Notes under the pieces: generated by a model
The model's database searches: none
What the model saw: only the letters and a program-made list of their open reading frames with translations
Told to the model about the DNA's origin: nothing
Translations under genes and position numbers: made by a program
In this document: positions 1 through 11,500 of the stretch, piece by piece
Numbering within the stretch: the first letter of the stretch is position 1
Layout of the letters: the number at the start of each line of letters is the position of its first letter
Source of the DNA: CBDCWQ01 sp965223435
GTDB lineage: Bacteria; Myxococcota; Kuafuiibacteriia; Kuafuiibacteriales; Kuafuiibacteriaceae
NCBI GenBank assembly: GCA_965223435.1
Contig: CBDCWQ010000009.1
Span: forward strand, 274,646 to 338,645
DNA length: 64,000 nucleotides
Direction of reading: 5' to 3'

Positions 1-468
1 TGTGGCTTCGATACCGCGCCCCTCTATTTCACCTCATTGGGAGGTTTCGGCAACCACTGGCGCGCACTGGGAGAAACCGCAATTTACAAACAAACCGCGA
101 ACAGTTTCCGCATCTATGTGTATGCTCCCGGCATCACCCCCGCGGCCGCCAATAGCATGGGGTGGCACATCAACTGGTCGGCGGCCAAAAACGAAATTTC
201 TTCTCCTACGTTCTGCACCGGACAGACCACTGAAGCAGACTGGCAGAACTACGGAGTCACTGGGTACTATGTCGACGTAGACACTTCTCGGTGCGACTTC
301 ACTGACACGCCTGAGTACTTTACTTCCATCCAGGGAAATAACCATTGGAGGTCTCAAGGAAGCACTGCGATCTATCTCCCGACCGAGACCGGCTTTCGGA
401 TCTATCTCAAAGGCGCCGATGCCAGGCGTACACGCATCAACTGGAAAGCATCCCCCTCGGGTCTATAA
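1..468 (+). CDS. 3' end of an exported protein made of Cys/YFTSLGG repeats (5' end outside window)
   Basis: The frame is open from base 1 and stops at 466-468, so 155 C-terminal residues are visible and the start lies outside. It holds about one and a half copies of a roughly 95-residue module. The module's order is a Cys, a Thr/Trp/Tyr stretch, VDTS-x-C-x-F, TPxYFTS, HW, AIY, GFRIY, and a closing INW. The same module occurs three times in the gene at 54161-56686, so the two are paralogues sharing a domain. The paired cysteines and aromatic residues suggest an extracellular, disulphide-stabilised beta domain, possibly a binding module; that is inference. No catalytic domain follows: the protein ends just after the last module. 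It converges on the RHS gene, whose stop is 50 bases away. Function unknown. Confidence 0.75.
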   Translation, partial: CGFDTAPLYFTSLGGFGNHWRALGETAIYKQTANSFRIYVYAPGITPAAANSMGWHINWSAAKNEISSPTFCTGQTTEADWQNYGVTGYYVDVDTSRCDFTDTPEYFTSIQGNNHWRSQGSTAIYLPTETGFRIYLKGADARRTRINWKASPSGL

Positions 469-517
469 AAACAACCAGGTACAGCCAACCCGAGATCTAT
501 ACCCACCCTGGCGACGT

Positions 518-3500
518 TTAGTCGATGCCTGAGCCGGACATGTCGATGTCGTAGTTCGGATTGGCGATCTTGCTGGGCTGTTCGAGGGCGGTCATGACGA
601 GGGGAATGACTGCCAGCGGAGGTGCCGCAAAGGAAGCCGCGCCGAACCCAGCCTTACCGTAAGACCAGAACACCCGAAACTTCTGACCGAAAGTGGCGCC
701 GCCTTGGAGATTCTCCGCAATGGTGTAGTCCTGAACCGCGTCGACAAAGTTCACGGTATCCATCACCGCGCCCGACACAGAGCGCCCGAGGCCTGCGAAT
801 TTCGGGAGGCTACCGCCGCCCAGTTTGATCACCTGTTCGCCGAGCCCGATGGCCTGATCCGAAATGTGGGCGACGTCTTCGGCCGTATGAGCCTGATTGT
901 TGTGCTTGTTCACGGTGAAGCCCTTCGCAAATCCGTTGGCGAACTTCCCGCCACCGAGGTACTCGGCGGTCCCGCCCGCGGTGCCCGCGATGACATTCAT
1001 GGCGAACTTTCGATCTTGGAGGGCCGGCGGCAAACGATTCAGGCCGAGATGGCCGACCAAACTGGCGGCGGCCCCGGCGAGGGCCCCCGCGGCAAAACTT
1101 CCTTGTCCTGAGATTTCGTTGTAGGCGCCCTGCCAAACCCCGTGTGCGGTCGCTCGAGAGAGCTCGGCGACCAAGCCTTCTGCTTTAAGGAACGCCCGCC
1201 CGATGCCGCGGGTCACGCCCATGCTCGCCAGAGAAAGGCCGGCGCTCACTGCGAAGTTCCGGAAAGCCGACCGGATGTCCCCGGTTTTCGCGTACGTCAT
1301 TCCAAACTCGACGACGGGCATGGCCACCGCGACGATGGGCGCAATCGTGGAAATCGCCTCGAACAAGGCCGCACCGACCATGAAGAGCTCGGCGATGAAA
1401 TATCCACTCGGATCGGTAAAACTCAGCGGCCGATTGAGCACATAAGTGTAGCGATTGTGATTTTGAAGGTCGAGCTCTGACTGAACAAAGGGGTCCGCGC
1501 TCAAGAAGCGTCCCAACTTCGGATCATAGATCCGCCCGTTCATGTGGACCAGCTGATGCGCCTCCAGCATTTCGTGACTCGTAAAGCCTCGATCGACAGA
1601 GGCAAGCGCCACCATGTTGTCTAAGCGACCGCTGCCTCGCACGAGAATGCCGGTGACTTCTTCGATCTCGAGGTCCGGGAACTTCGACCGAAGGTCCTTG
1701 CGCACATCTACAGTGAATGTTTTCCACGTGCCATCGGCGCTCTCTTCCCCGAGCCCACGAGCGACATAAAAAGAAGCCGTCACAAGATTCGGCTTCTTCG
1801 GAGCCCGAGGTGCGTAGTAGACATACTTTTCGCCGGCGGAGGTCTTAAGCCGGAAGTCGATTTGAAAAGGCGCGTCAAACTTCGACTGCCAACGAAAAAC
1901 GTGCCGACCCCGAATCCCCAAAGAGCTTCCGTTCGAACCTTCGAGAATAAATGGGTGGAGAATGCCCCCGCCTTGAAAATCAACCACACGGCTGCCCTGA
2001 CCTTCGTCTTCGACCACCGAGGCTGTCAGGTCCACGTGGTCGGGGTTTAGGGCTCGCCAACGGTAGGGCTCTCCCTCCGCGTCTTCTACAACCCGGATAT
2101 CCCGACGCTCGCCCCAAGCGTCGTAGTCAAACCGTTCCACCACCTGACCGGCTTCAGATACAACACCCACTACGGAACCGAGGTGGTCCTTTAGGAAATA
2201 TCTGCGGGTGCCCTCTTGGGAACCCAAATCCTTTTCAAAGACCCCGAGCAGACCATCGGGGCCCGAAACGTGAATTCGAGCCGTGGCCACACCTGAACTT
2301 TGATTACTCTCGCAGACGCGTACACCTCCGGTTTTGACGCAGACTCCACGCTCCGTTGGGAGCTGGATTTCAACGCCTCCGCCCATGTAGAGTTTGGTGC
2401 GTTTTCGAAAACGCCAACGGTCCTCGGACTCATGTGGGGCCTCGCGGTCTTCAACGACTTGTCGCACGCGACGATGACTGCCGTCGTACGCAAACGATGT
2501 GCTCGTTCGGGGTCCACCGATCCAACGAGCTTTGTTGAACGAGGTGTAGATAAGCTGCTCCTCACCGCGCTCGACCATATTGCCAACTTCGTCGTACACA
2601 TAGCTTGTCGCGCCCACCGCGGTGACGGCGTGAGGAAAGCGACGCAGGCCCGTTCGGTCGGTCTGTCCGTAAGCATAATCGCCGACACCCTCTTTGTAGG
2701 TAATGTTGCCGAGAGCATCGTAGGCAACCGTCGGGACTGGCGCCGTGGCTGTCCCGCGGGTGCTCGTCAATCGGTTGAGCGCATCGTAGGCAAAATACTC
2801 GTCTCGCCGCGAAGGCTGGAACCGCCGACGCAGTTTCAAGTTGCCAAAAGGATCGAATACCAGTGCCTGATGATGAAAGACTCCTGAGAGGCCGGTGCTC
2901 ACAACCCCAGTCGTGAATTCGCCTCGGTACGTCTTGTCCACCGTCACAACCGCGCCGTTCCCATCGGTGTCTCCGCCCATGCGGTAGCGAATCGGACGAT
3001 CTCGCGCATCATAGGCCATACGAGCGAATCCAGCGTCCGTGGGTGTTCCGGGATCAAACGCTGCATCGTACCACACGCGCCCCTCGTCATCCTCGACCAT
3101 CTGGAGGTCGTTGGAAAAAGTATGGTGGTAACGAAGCCCGAGAAGCGGGTCGACACTCCCATCCGGCTTGACGACTACGACGTCCTGTTTCTCAAGCCGA
3201 CCGATTTTGTCGTAGCGCCTGATGCGGCGAACCGGAAACACATCCGAATCACGGTACACCTCGACTTCGCGGCCGTGTGGGTCATAACGGTAGAGCGTCC
3301 CGTTCGGTGGGGTGAGATCTTCATCCAGGGGAACGAATTCTTCGAACACCAACTTACCGAGCCAGGTGCTCTCAGGTTCGTGGGCGTGCACCACGTGGTC
3401 GTACACCCATCGGTCGGTACCTTCGGGTCGAATCCGCCGGGTGAGACGCCCAAGAGAATCGTATTGCAAAGTCGTCACCTTATCATTGGCGTCGGTTTGC

Positions 3501-6500
3501 GAAATCATTTGACCGTGACCATCGTAGTCGTAGGTCCAGTACCCAAGGTCCGGATCTTCCATCGCGGTGCGGTGACCGTAGGCGTCATAGAACATCTTCT
3601 TTTCCAAACGAGCCTCAGGGGCGGCACCGACAATCGCGGGGGTGGTACGATCGAGGGTCCCGAACGGACCGTATGAGAAAATGAGTCCATTCCCAAGGGC
3701 ATCATAGGACTCGACGACCCGGCCCCGGGCATCGAGAACGGTGATGCTCTCACGGATATCCTCCGAATCAGGACCCGGTCGTCGTTCGATGGTCGTCGTG
3801 CGTCCGTCATACTGGGTGACAACTCGAAGTCCACTGGTGTGGTCGCTTAGGGTCACCCGGCCCAGGCGATCGTATTCCATTCGGTTATAGCGCGGAGCCA
3901 CCTTGTTCCGTTTGTCATAAGGATCACTCCGTAGGGTGATACGCCCCAACTTATCGTATCTTTGGTCGACGACGGAGGCTCGAGCACTCCAAACCCGATC
4001 CTCTGACTTACGCAACTCCCGCCCCAGCCGGTCCATGACTTTAGCCTCAAAGATCCCCGGTATACTCGACGACAGCACTTCGTAGGCGCCGTTGTAGACA
4101 ACAAGATCATTGGGTGGACGTTCAAAGAACTCGATCTTGGTTTCCGTCGTAGTTCCGTCGGTTCTCGTTTCAAAGCGTTGCATTCCGAAGGGGTTGTATT
4201 CATAGCGTGTCGACATCACTTCGTCGCCTACAGCTTTGGGTGCGGGGCAGGGGGCGTCCACTGAAACAAGGCCAAGGGCTTCCATCGTATTGGCGTCGAC
4301 AAAACGAGTCTCCGTTCCGAACCGCCGGTCGTGTTCACGATACTCGGTGTGCCCCAGCGCGTTTTGACGGCAACGTTCGAATCGGCCTCGCTCATCAAAA
4401 AAGAATTTTTCGACGCGGGTTTTGGCTCGGTCCGCAAGCGTCGTTTGTCTGCTGAGGTTTCCGAAGACATCGTAGACATAGTGAATTTCCCGCTTGCGAT
4501 GGTCTCCGTCGACTTCGGAGGAAAGCAGTTTGCTTTTAGGATGGTAGGTAAAGGTCGTCGCGCGTTCGGTCTTTCGCCCATCGGCACTCTCTGAAATCAC
4601 AGTGGTCGATCGAACTCGCCCGAACCTGGCATAGTCCGGTCTGCTTTCGGGCCAGGTGAAGTCATTCAGGACATCCTCGCTCTGCTTCGTTGACTTGCCT
4701 TCGTCCCACACCGTGAAAATACGAGTCTTGTTGCCATGTGGGTCGATCTCATTGATGGTCTTGACCGCCTCATGGGCACCAGATTCTTCCGCCGAGCCAC
4801 AGGCGGGGCCTTGACCCAGTTCCCATTTGAGTTCCTTTGATTCCGAAATATAGGGAAACGCGAGGCCTCCCACAGCAAAGGTCTCGCAGAAGAAACGAAC
4901 CTGGTAATCATGATTGCATGCTCCATCCGGTTGTTCCGCGTTGAGGCAGAGCATGCCCGTTTCCGTATTGCAGGAGATGACCTCACCCGTGGACGCGGCG
5001 GGCTGACCGGTCGTAGTTTGACATTCCACCCGCGTTCGGTTCTTGCAATTCATGATCGCTGGAATCTGATGCGTCACCGTCGTGTGATGAATCGTCTCAA
5101 AATCGCCCTTTCCGCCCGGGGTGTCCGAGTTCACCCACGGGGTCCAGGCACCGTTTTTGACGTCAGTATGGATCGCCTTGAGGGTATTCGACTGACGGCT
5201 CAACAGCTGGCCGGGGTCACCGGGATCGGCGTGGATGCACGAGCGCTTCTCCCGACTAAAGCCGACATGAGGATGCGCCTGAGAGACGATCTCAGAGATC
5301 GAAATACTTTGCTCCACGTCGTAGGATTCGAAGAGACCGAACCCCAAGAAGCCGCGACCGGTCCGGTCCGCCCGAGCTTGGGCATAGTTGTAGAGCACCT
5401 TCCGAAACCGTGGACTGACCGGGGCGGTGAGACTTCCGTGGAGCCCAGTGTCCTCGCTGACCGCCGTGACCACCGGCGTCGATGGCGTGATGTCCACGAT
5501 GGGGTACTCAGAGCCTTCTCCTTTCGTGTACACCGCGGGATCTGCATCGGACGCTGGGCGAGTGGGCCTCCGATACTTCACTCTCGAAATTCGGCCCAGT
5601 CCGTTTTCGATTTCGGTCACACGATCGATGGGACCCTCCTTGGTGCCAACAGCAAAAGCCGGGCCGCGGAGGACGCCAAAGTGATTGCTGCTGCCAGTGA
5701 GCACCTGCGAACGCCCGTCACCGTTAAAGTCGCCGATGCCTTGCACCCCGTCTCCGTCGCGAAAGGCCTGAAAGCTCTTGCGCGCAAATCCTCCGTGTCC
5801 ATTAGACAGATGGAGTGTGGCGTTGGCCGGCATCATTGTGGCTGCGGCCCCGCGGCGTTCGGTCTGTAGGTAGTGAAACTTGCGATCTAGGGCCAGTCGG
5901 GCATCACTGGTCAGAATATCAGTCTTTCCATCCCCGTTGAAATCGCCCGTTCCCGCCACCACGGTACCGTGGTACCAGGCGACGCGACCGGTATGCACAG
6001 AGGTCGTGCTGAGACTGAGCTGTCCGTTCCCGAGCGAGAACAGGATGTACGGGGCTCCGATCATGATCCCATTTCGGGCAAGAAAGTAAGCCCCATCTCC
6101 GTCCTCAAGATTACCTTCCTGCTGGGCAAGAAAAAAATCGGTGAGGCCATCTCCGTTGAAATCGCCGGCGCTCTGGATGCGGAGGTATTGATAGCCATCC
6201 AGGGGCAACCACTGGGTGCGTGTGAACCCGCCTAGACCATCACCGAGGTGGGCCGTGACCAAAACACGAAACCGTTGCGGCCCATGATCTTTGAAGTTCA
6301 TGGTGCGCGCATATTCAAAAACCAGGTCAGGGACACCATCACCATTGAGCTCTGCAACAAAGAAGTTCAAAAGGGTCAAAAACCGCTTGCTGGTTCCCCG
6401 AATCCCGGCGTGTGCGTGCGGCGCGGTACGAAACGCCCCCCAGAGCGCGCCGTTGGGCCGGACTCGAAACGCGCTGCCACGCCCTTGCTTGGGCCGACTG

Positions 6501-8067
6501 AAGGCAATACACCCTGTGTACAAGAGGTCGACGGTTCCGTCGACGTTGAAGTCAGCCGCGCCACGGATTTTTCCACACCCCTTGGGGCCCGTGGAGCCGA
6601 AGGTGGAGTACGGCATTGAGGTGAAGGTTCCATCTCGATTCGCGTAGTAGATGGCGACGTTACTCGGCCAGGGCCCGTCGCTCTCATAGGATTCTTTGGT
6701 GGCAGTGACGCAGGCGAGCACGAAGTCGGTCAATCCATCACCGTCCATATCGCCTGAACCGAGCACACGTCTCGGACAGTTTGAACCGAGCGCCCGAAAA
6801 TCCATGGACGCGCCCACATATTTTTTGGAAGAAAGGTGTACGCTCGCAAAATCTCCGATGGCCCGGCCATACTCGTTGTTCTCTGCCGCGGAAACGATGA
6901 AGTCGGTTCGGCCGTCGCCATCGAAATCCCCCTGAACCTGGACTTTTCTGTACCCCGCACCCACGTCGGCGAGATGCTCCCGGTCTGGGCGAGGGATCGC
7001 CACCGACCCATTTCGCCACTCAAAGCGGGTCGGCCGAAGCGCGTAGAGCTTCGAGTCATCCCCGGTTCCCGGCGCGATTTCCCGAATCGTGGTCAATTGA
7101 CTCACCCCGGAAACTGGGCTCTGGCGGTATTCAAACCAGTAGATGCGCACGATTTCTCCGCCGGCTCGCACAACGATCTTTTTGACTCGCTTGTTGAGAT
7201 GCCCGATCTCACCGGCGCGGATGCGCAGCTCCGTATCCGGTCGCGCTTCGTAAACGAACTCGACCTCGTTGTCAGGAAAAATGCCTTCAGTTTTGTGGCC
7301 GGTATATTGAATGGCCCTGATATACCGAGGATTTGCGGCGGGTTGGGGCAAGTAATCGTAGCTCATGTAGTTTCCAACAGAGTCTTCAACTCGGTTCAGG
7401 TACCAAGCACTCGCGCGGAGCCCACACCCGCTGGTGCGAGAAGAGTGGGTGTTGCCGTATGTTTTCGTGAGCCCGCTCTTGGTCTGTACGTCAAAGAAGG
7501 TCTTGCGCCGCGTGATTTCCTGAAAGTTGTCGATTTCCGCGCGGTATTTTGATCCCGTTTGCCAGTAGTCTCCTTCGACAACCTGAAGCCTCTGCCCGTC
7601 CAAACTCAGGCGATCGTTCAGATCGAAATGAACGGGATCAATGAATCCATCATGAATCTGGGTCGAAGGCACCCGAACCAACTTCGACAAGCCCTCGAGA
7701 CTAAAACCAGAGCCCAATATCCCATTGGAGGAGGATGCGCTGTCGTAGCGAAGCGCAAGCTCGGGCGCCATGCCCGCACCTTGAGCCCGATCACGTAGGA
7801 CGCTGAGCCCGTGTTGTTAACCGACAGACTACCCTCTATGGTTCCAGGAAAGTCTTCGACCTCCGGTAGGGGACCATCACCAGTAGGATCGGGCTCGCGG
7901 GGTGCAGGGTTCGGATCGAGCGCCGGTTGAGCGCCACAATCGGCCTCCACAGAGAGGGCTCCTTGCTCCTCGAACTCCTGCCTCGGCGCGTCAAGATCGC
8001 CCAGCCCCGAAGTACTGCAGGCAAGGACGAGGCACGCGGACACAGCGAGCGCGTGCTGCCGGCCCAT
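518..8067 (-). CDS. SpvB/FG-GAP/RHS-repeat giant lipoprotein, frameshifted near 7775
   Basis: Read with one base restored, this encodes about 2516 residues. The chosen ATG at 8067 begins a short signal peptide ending in VLAC-S, a lipoprotein pattern; upstream in-frame starts exist (8154, 8142, TTG 8172), so the start is uncertain. Next comes an SpvB-like segment (GSLSVNNTG... then GMAPELALRYD). Seven FG-GAP/VCBS repeats of the type GDFDGDGRTDF follow (about 6940 to 5690), then many YD/RHS repeats. After YDAWGER there is an insert of about 190 residues before the RHS core end (MNGRIYDPKLGRFLSADP, DPSGY near 1400). The last 293 residues are the variable tip, rich in Gly/Ala. Such proteins form a beta-cage shell around a toxic or adhesive tip; the tip here is not a family I recognise. 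The frame breaks at 7775-7776: adding one C gives KVPGMAPE, as in SpvB/TcB relatives. Either a sequencing error or a genuine pseudogene. Confidence 0.85.
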
Positions 8068-8531
8068 AGGGCGCCGACGCCGTCTTTGGCCCAATGATTC
8101 TGGGGTGTAAAAACGCAGTTCCTGAGCGTTGAAGAATTCCATGGTCTCGAACATGCGCAATCGATGAGCCAAACGTTGGTGGGGTAGCCCGACCGAATGT
8201 TTTCAAGCCCCTACGAACTCGCGGCCGAAAACGGGCGCCTGCGGGGGGTGTTGGGTTCTGACGACGCCTATGACCTGGGACTTCACAGGCGGCGGATGGG
8301 CTGGAGACCACCGCACCGCGCCGCCTTCCCAGATTCGAGGCTTGGGGCATAGAGTTACTGGGATGCACGCTTGCCGTCGAGGCGTTCATAGAGAAACGCC
8401 TGACGCGCGTCGTTCAAGCCGAACTGGCCCACGATGCGCTGAACTTCCAGAGTCCATGACCGGCGCCGCACCCGCTCAAATACGAGGCGACCACACCGAA
8501 ACCACCCCGCAAATGCAAACCCCCATAGGGA
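8068..8531. other. Intergenic, no gene recognised
   Basis: These 464 bases separate the RHS gene start from the stop of the macroglobulin gene, both on the minus strand. The RHS promoter should lie here, but I see no convincing -35/-10 pair or strong hairpin. Open frames here look like out-of-frame translations, except the part of the RHS frame upstream of 8067 (to 8172), which could extend that protein's N-terminus. Confidence 0.5.
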
Positions 8532-11500
8532 CTAATCCGCGCGCGCGTCAGTGATGCTAAGACGCATCTCTTTTGAGTTCGCACCGAGCTCCGGCGCATA
8601 CATCGCAAAACCTCGCGCGGGCATGGCGTGAAAGGCGCCAGGAATTTCAGCCCGCAGACGATACTCAAGTTTCAGCTTCCCTTGTTCCAAGGTGCGGAGA
8701 AAAAAGACCACCTTTTCGTCGCGAAGCTCCATATGGGTCACCGCCTCTTGATGGTTAGAACCACTTCGCAACAAGATAGACTCCGCCCCCGCGGGTTTCG
8801 GGTCCTCAAAAGCTAGAAAAGTATAACGATTTTTGGACTCCAGCATCAATTCGACCAGTATGAGATCACCACTTGAAACCGTATCCTGAGAGCGAAGGAG
8901 CGTCTTTTTGTAAGCGGCCTCCTTCAAATCAACCCGCTGCCCGCGATGACCGTGGACCTGGTGAACACGATCCTGTCGTGTGAGCCGGTAGTACCGGCGA
9001 GCCACCTTGATCTCTAGCCCGGCGTCACCAACATCTTCTTCCAGACTAAAATACGACAAGTAGGCGTTGAAATAGACCGCACCACGGCCCTTGCGCCGAA
9101 TCTTGAACACGTGCTGGCCGGGTGTCATCGCCACACCGCTCAGCCTAAACTCGCCATCAAAAGACAAAAGATTGCTGCCATCGATGTGAACCGTCTTGAC
9201 CTTTTCACCATCCATGTAGAGCTCGAGGTCATAGTCCGTCTGCCCCTCCAAGGCGCTCCTCATATAATGCGCAAAAGCGGCAACGGTCACCGCGGTGTCT
9301 CTTGTCGATCGCCAATACCATCCGTTTTGACGGTGATTCAGCAACCATTTGACAATCTTTGCCGCCCGTGGGTCCCGAGGCCGAATGGTCACAAGCGCAC
9401 GCAAGAAAGTCGCATTGGTTTCGACGTCGTTGTTCCACCAATACCACCACTGGCGACCATCGCCCTCGACCCATGCGGTCTCATTTTCATGGTCTTCCTT
9501 GAGAAACTGTAGCCCATTTTCTAGCAAAAGCTCGGCATGCTTCGCATCACCAAGATTCCAAAGTGCCATCGCCAAAAGGCTTTTGCCGTACACGGAAAGC
9601 TTCGCGCGCCGCGCGATCAGATATCCATTGAGGACATCGCTTTTCTCTTCGGCCAAGCTCATCACATAGGCAAAAAACGCGTCCGTGTTTGAAACCCACT
9701 CGTGTTTTTCATAGTGCGTTAGGTGTTCGGCGACCAACGTCCGCATCGCGGCCAACCCTCGAGAGATCATCGCCTGCGGAACCGAAACACCAGCCTCTTT
9801 GGCTTCGTGTAGTCCAAAAAGGACATAGGCGCTGGTATAAAGAGAGGGTCCATCACGCCCCCACCACCCCCACCCACCCGATGCATGCTGCATTTTCTGG
9901 AGGCGCGCCAAGCTGGTGGTGATGATGTCATTCATGACCGATGTGTTGTACACGGGATTTCGGTCAAAACGTTTGTACTGCCGTGCGCGACGCGCCCTCA
10001 CCTCCTCGGATGAAGAGGATAGGTGCTGAGGGTTGAGATCTTGACGAATCTTTTCGATGTCCTCAAGCGTGTACCCACCAGCAAGCTCCAACGCCCGCCG
10101 CGTCAGTACCGCCGGCATAAAACGACTCATCGTCTGTTCGGTACAGCCGTAAGGATAGTCCAAGAGAAAGGGAAGCGCATCGATCATGGCGCCCGCCAAC
10201 GAGGGGGACCATCGCACCACAAGTTCAGTTTGGTCCTTTTTGATCGCTTCGGGTACATGGAGCGTGAAAGTGCGGTCTACAGAACCGGCCCCTTCGGCCC
10301 CCGAAATGCTTCCCACCTTGGCGATCGTCTTTTTCACACCGTGAACCAAAGCAGCAAAACGAAGTTCCTTGGCGTCTGATTCTTGCTCGGTAAGCGCCAA
10401 GACCTTGACCACGGCTTCGCCCTCGTCTTTGACATCAACCCAAAAATCGACCCGCTTTTCCTCGTCATGCGGTACGTTAATCCAGGACACCCTCGGACCG
10501 TCCACTTTGAGGAGTTTGTCGGACACGCTCAGTTCAACCTTCACCCGCTGGTCGCTTCCGAGGCGGTTGTGGACATTGGCAGAAATCATCACGCGGTCCC
10601 GCTCGCGGAAGAAGCGCGGTGCCTGAAGACGGACCAAGAGTTTTTTGGTCGTCACCAGCTCGGTACTGCCCTCACCCACCCGGGTTTGTTTGGTCATGCC
10701 CCACGCTTTGGCCCGCCAGGTCGTCAGGTTGTCGGGAAAGGTCCACTTGACCGTGGCCCGCCCGTCCGCGCCCGTCTTCACGGTTCGAAAGGCGGCGGTG
10801 CCTAAAAAACGCCGCCGCACCGTAGGTTTCGAAAAGCCCCCACCCTCCAAGGGCGCCTCAGCGACCTTGGCCTCAAGACTGGCGGGAGCCCGAGCGCCAA
10901 TCGCCTTTTGGCGATTCCCACGTTTGGGTTTATTGTTGGAGTCGTCCTTCAGTGAGCGCTTTTTGGGAACAAGCTCTCGTTGCAAGCCGAGTTGCCCATC
11001 GGCATCCGACTCGAACAGCTCGAGGCGGCTGCTCGTCGATAGAAACCCCTGTCCCAACACGGGCGGCTCATCCTTTTTGCCCACGAAGTCAACTTCAGCT
11101 TGCATCCACGACTGCGTCGCGTATTGCAAAACCCAAAACGCCTGCTGGTCCGGGCGCGGCAGGCGATGTCCCGTCGCATACGATCGCTTCAAATTGGTCC
11201 TCGAAGCGATGACATGGCGACGCTTTTGCGCCCAAAAGTGCTTTCGAATATCCGGCGTAAGCTCCGGTTGAATATAGAGCACCGACTTATCAAACACCGA
11301 CAACACCACTTGGGCTGCGGTCGGTTTTCCCCCCAAGGTGGTGGTAAGAACTTCAAGATCCGCTTCGCGGCCGGCCCGAAACTCAGAGCGCGTCTTTTTG
11401 AGAGAAACCAAAATTTCAGAGTCTTGGGGCGGAACCAAAAGCTCCCGGGCTTCTCCTGAAACCCTTCCGGCCCCCACCAAAGTGGCCTCCACAAAAAAGT

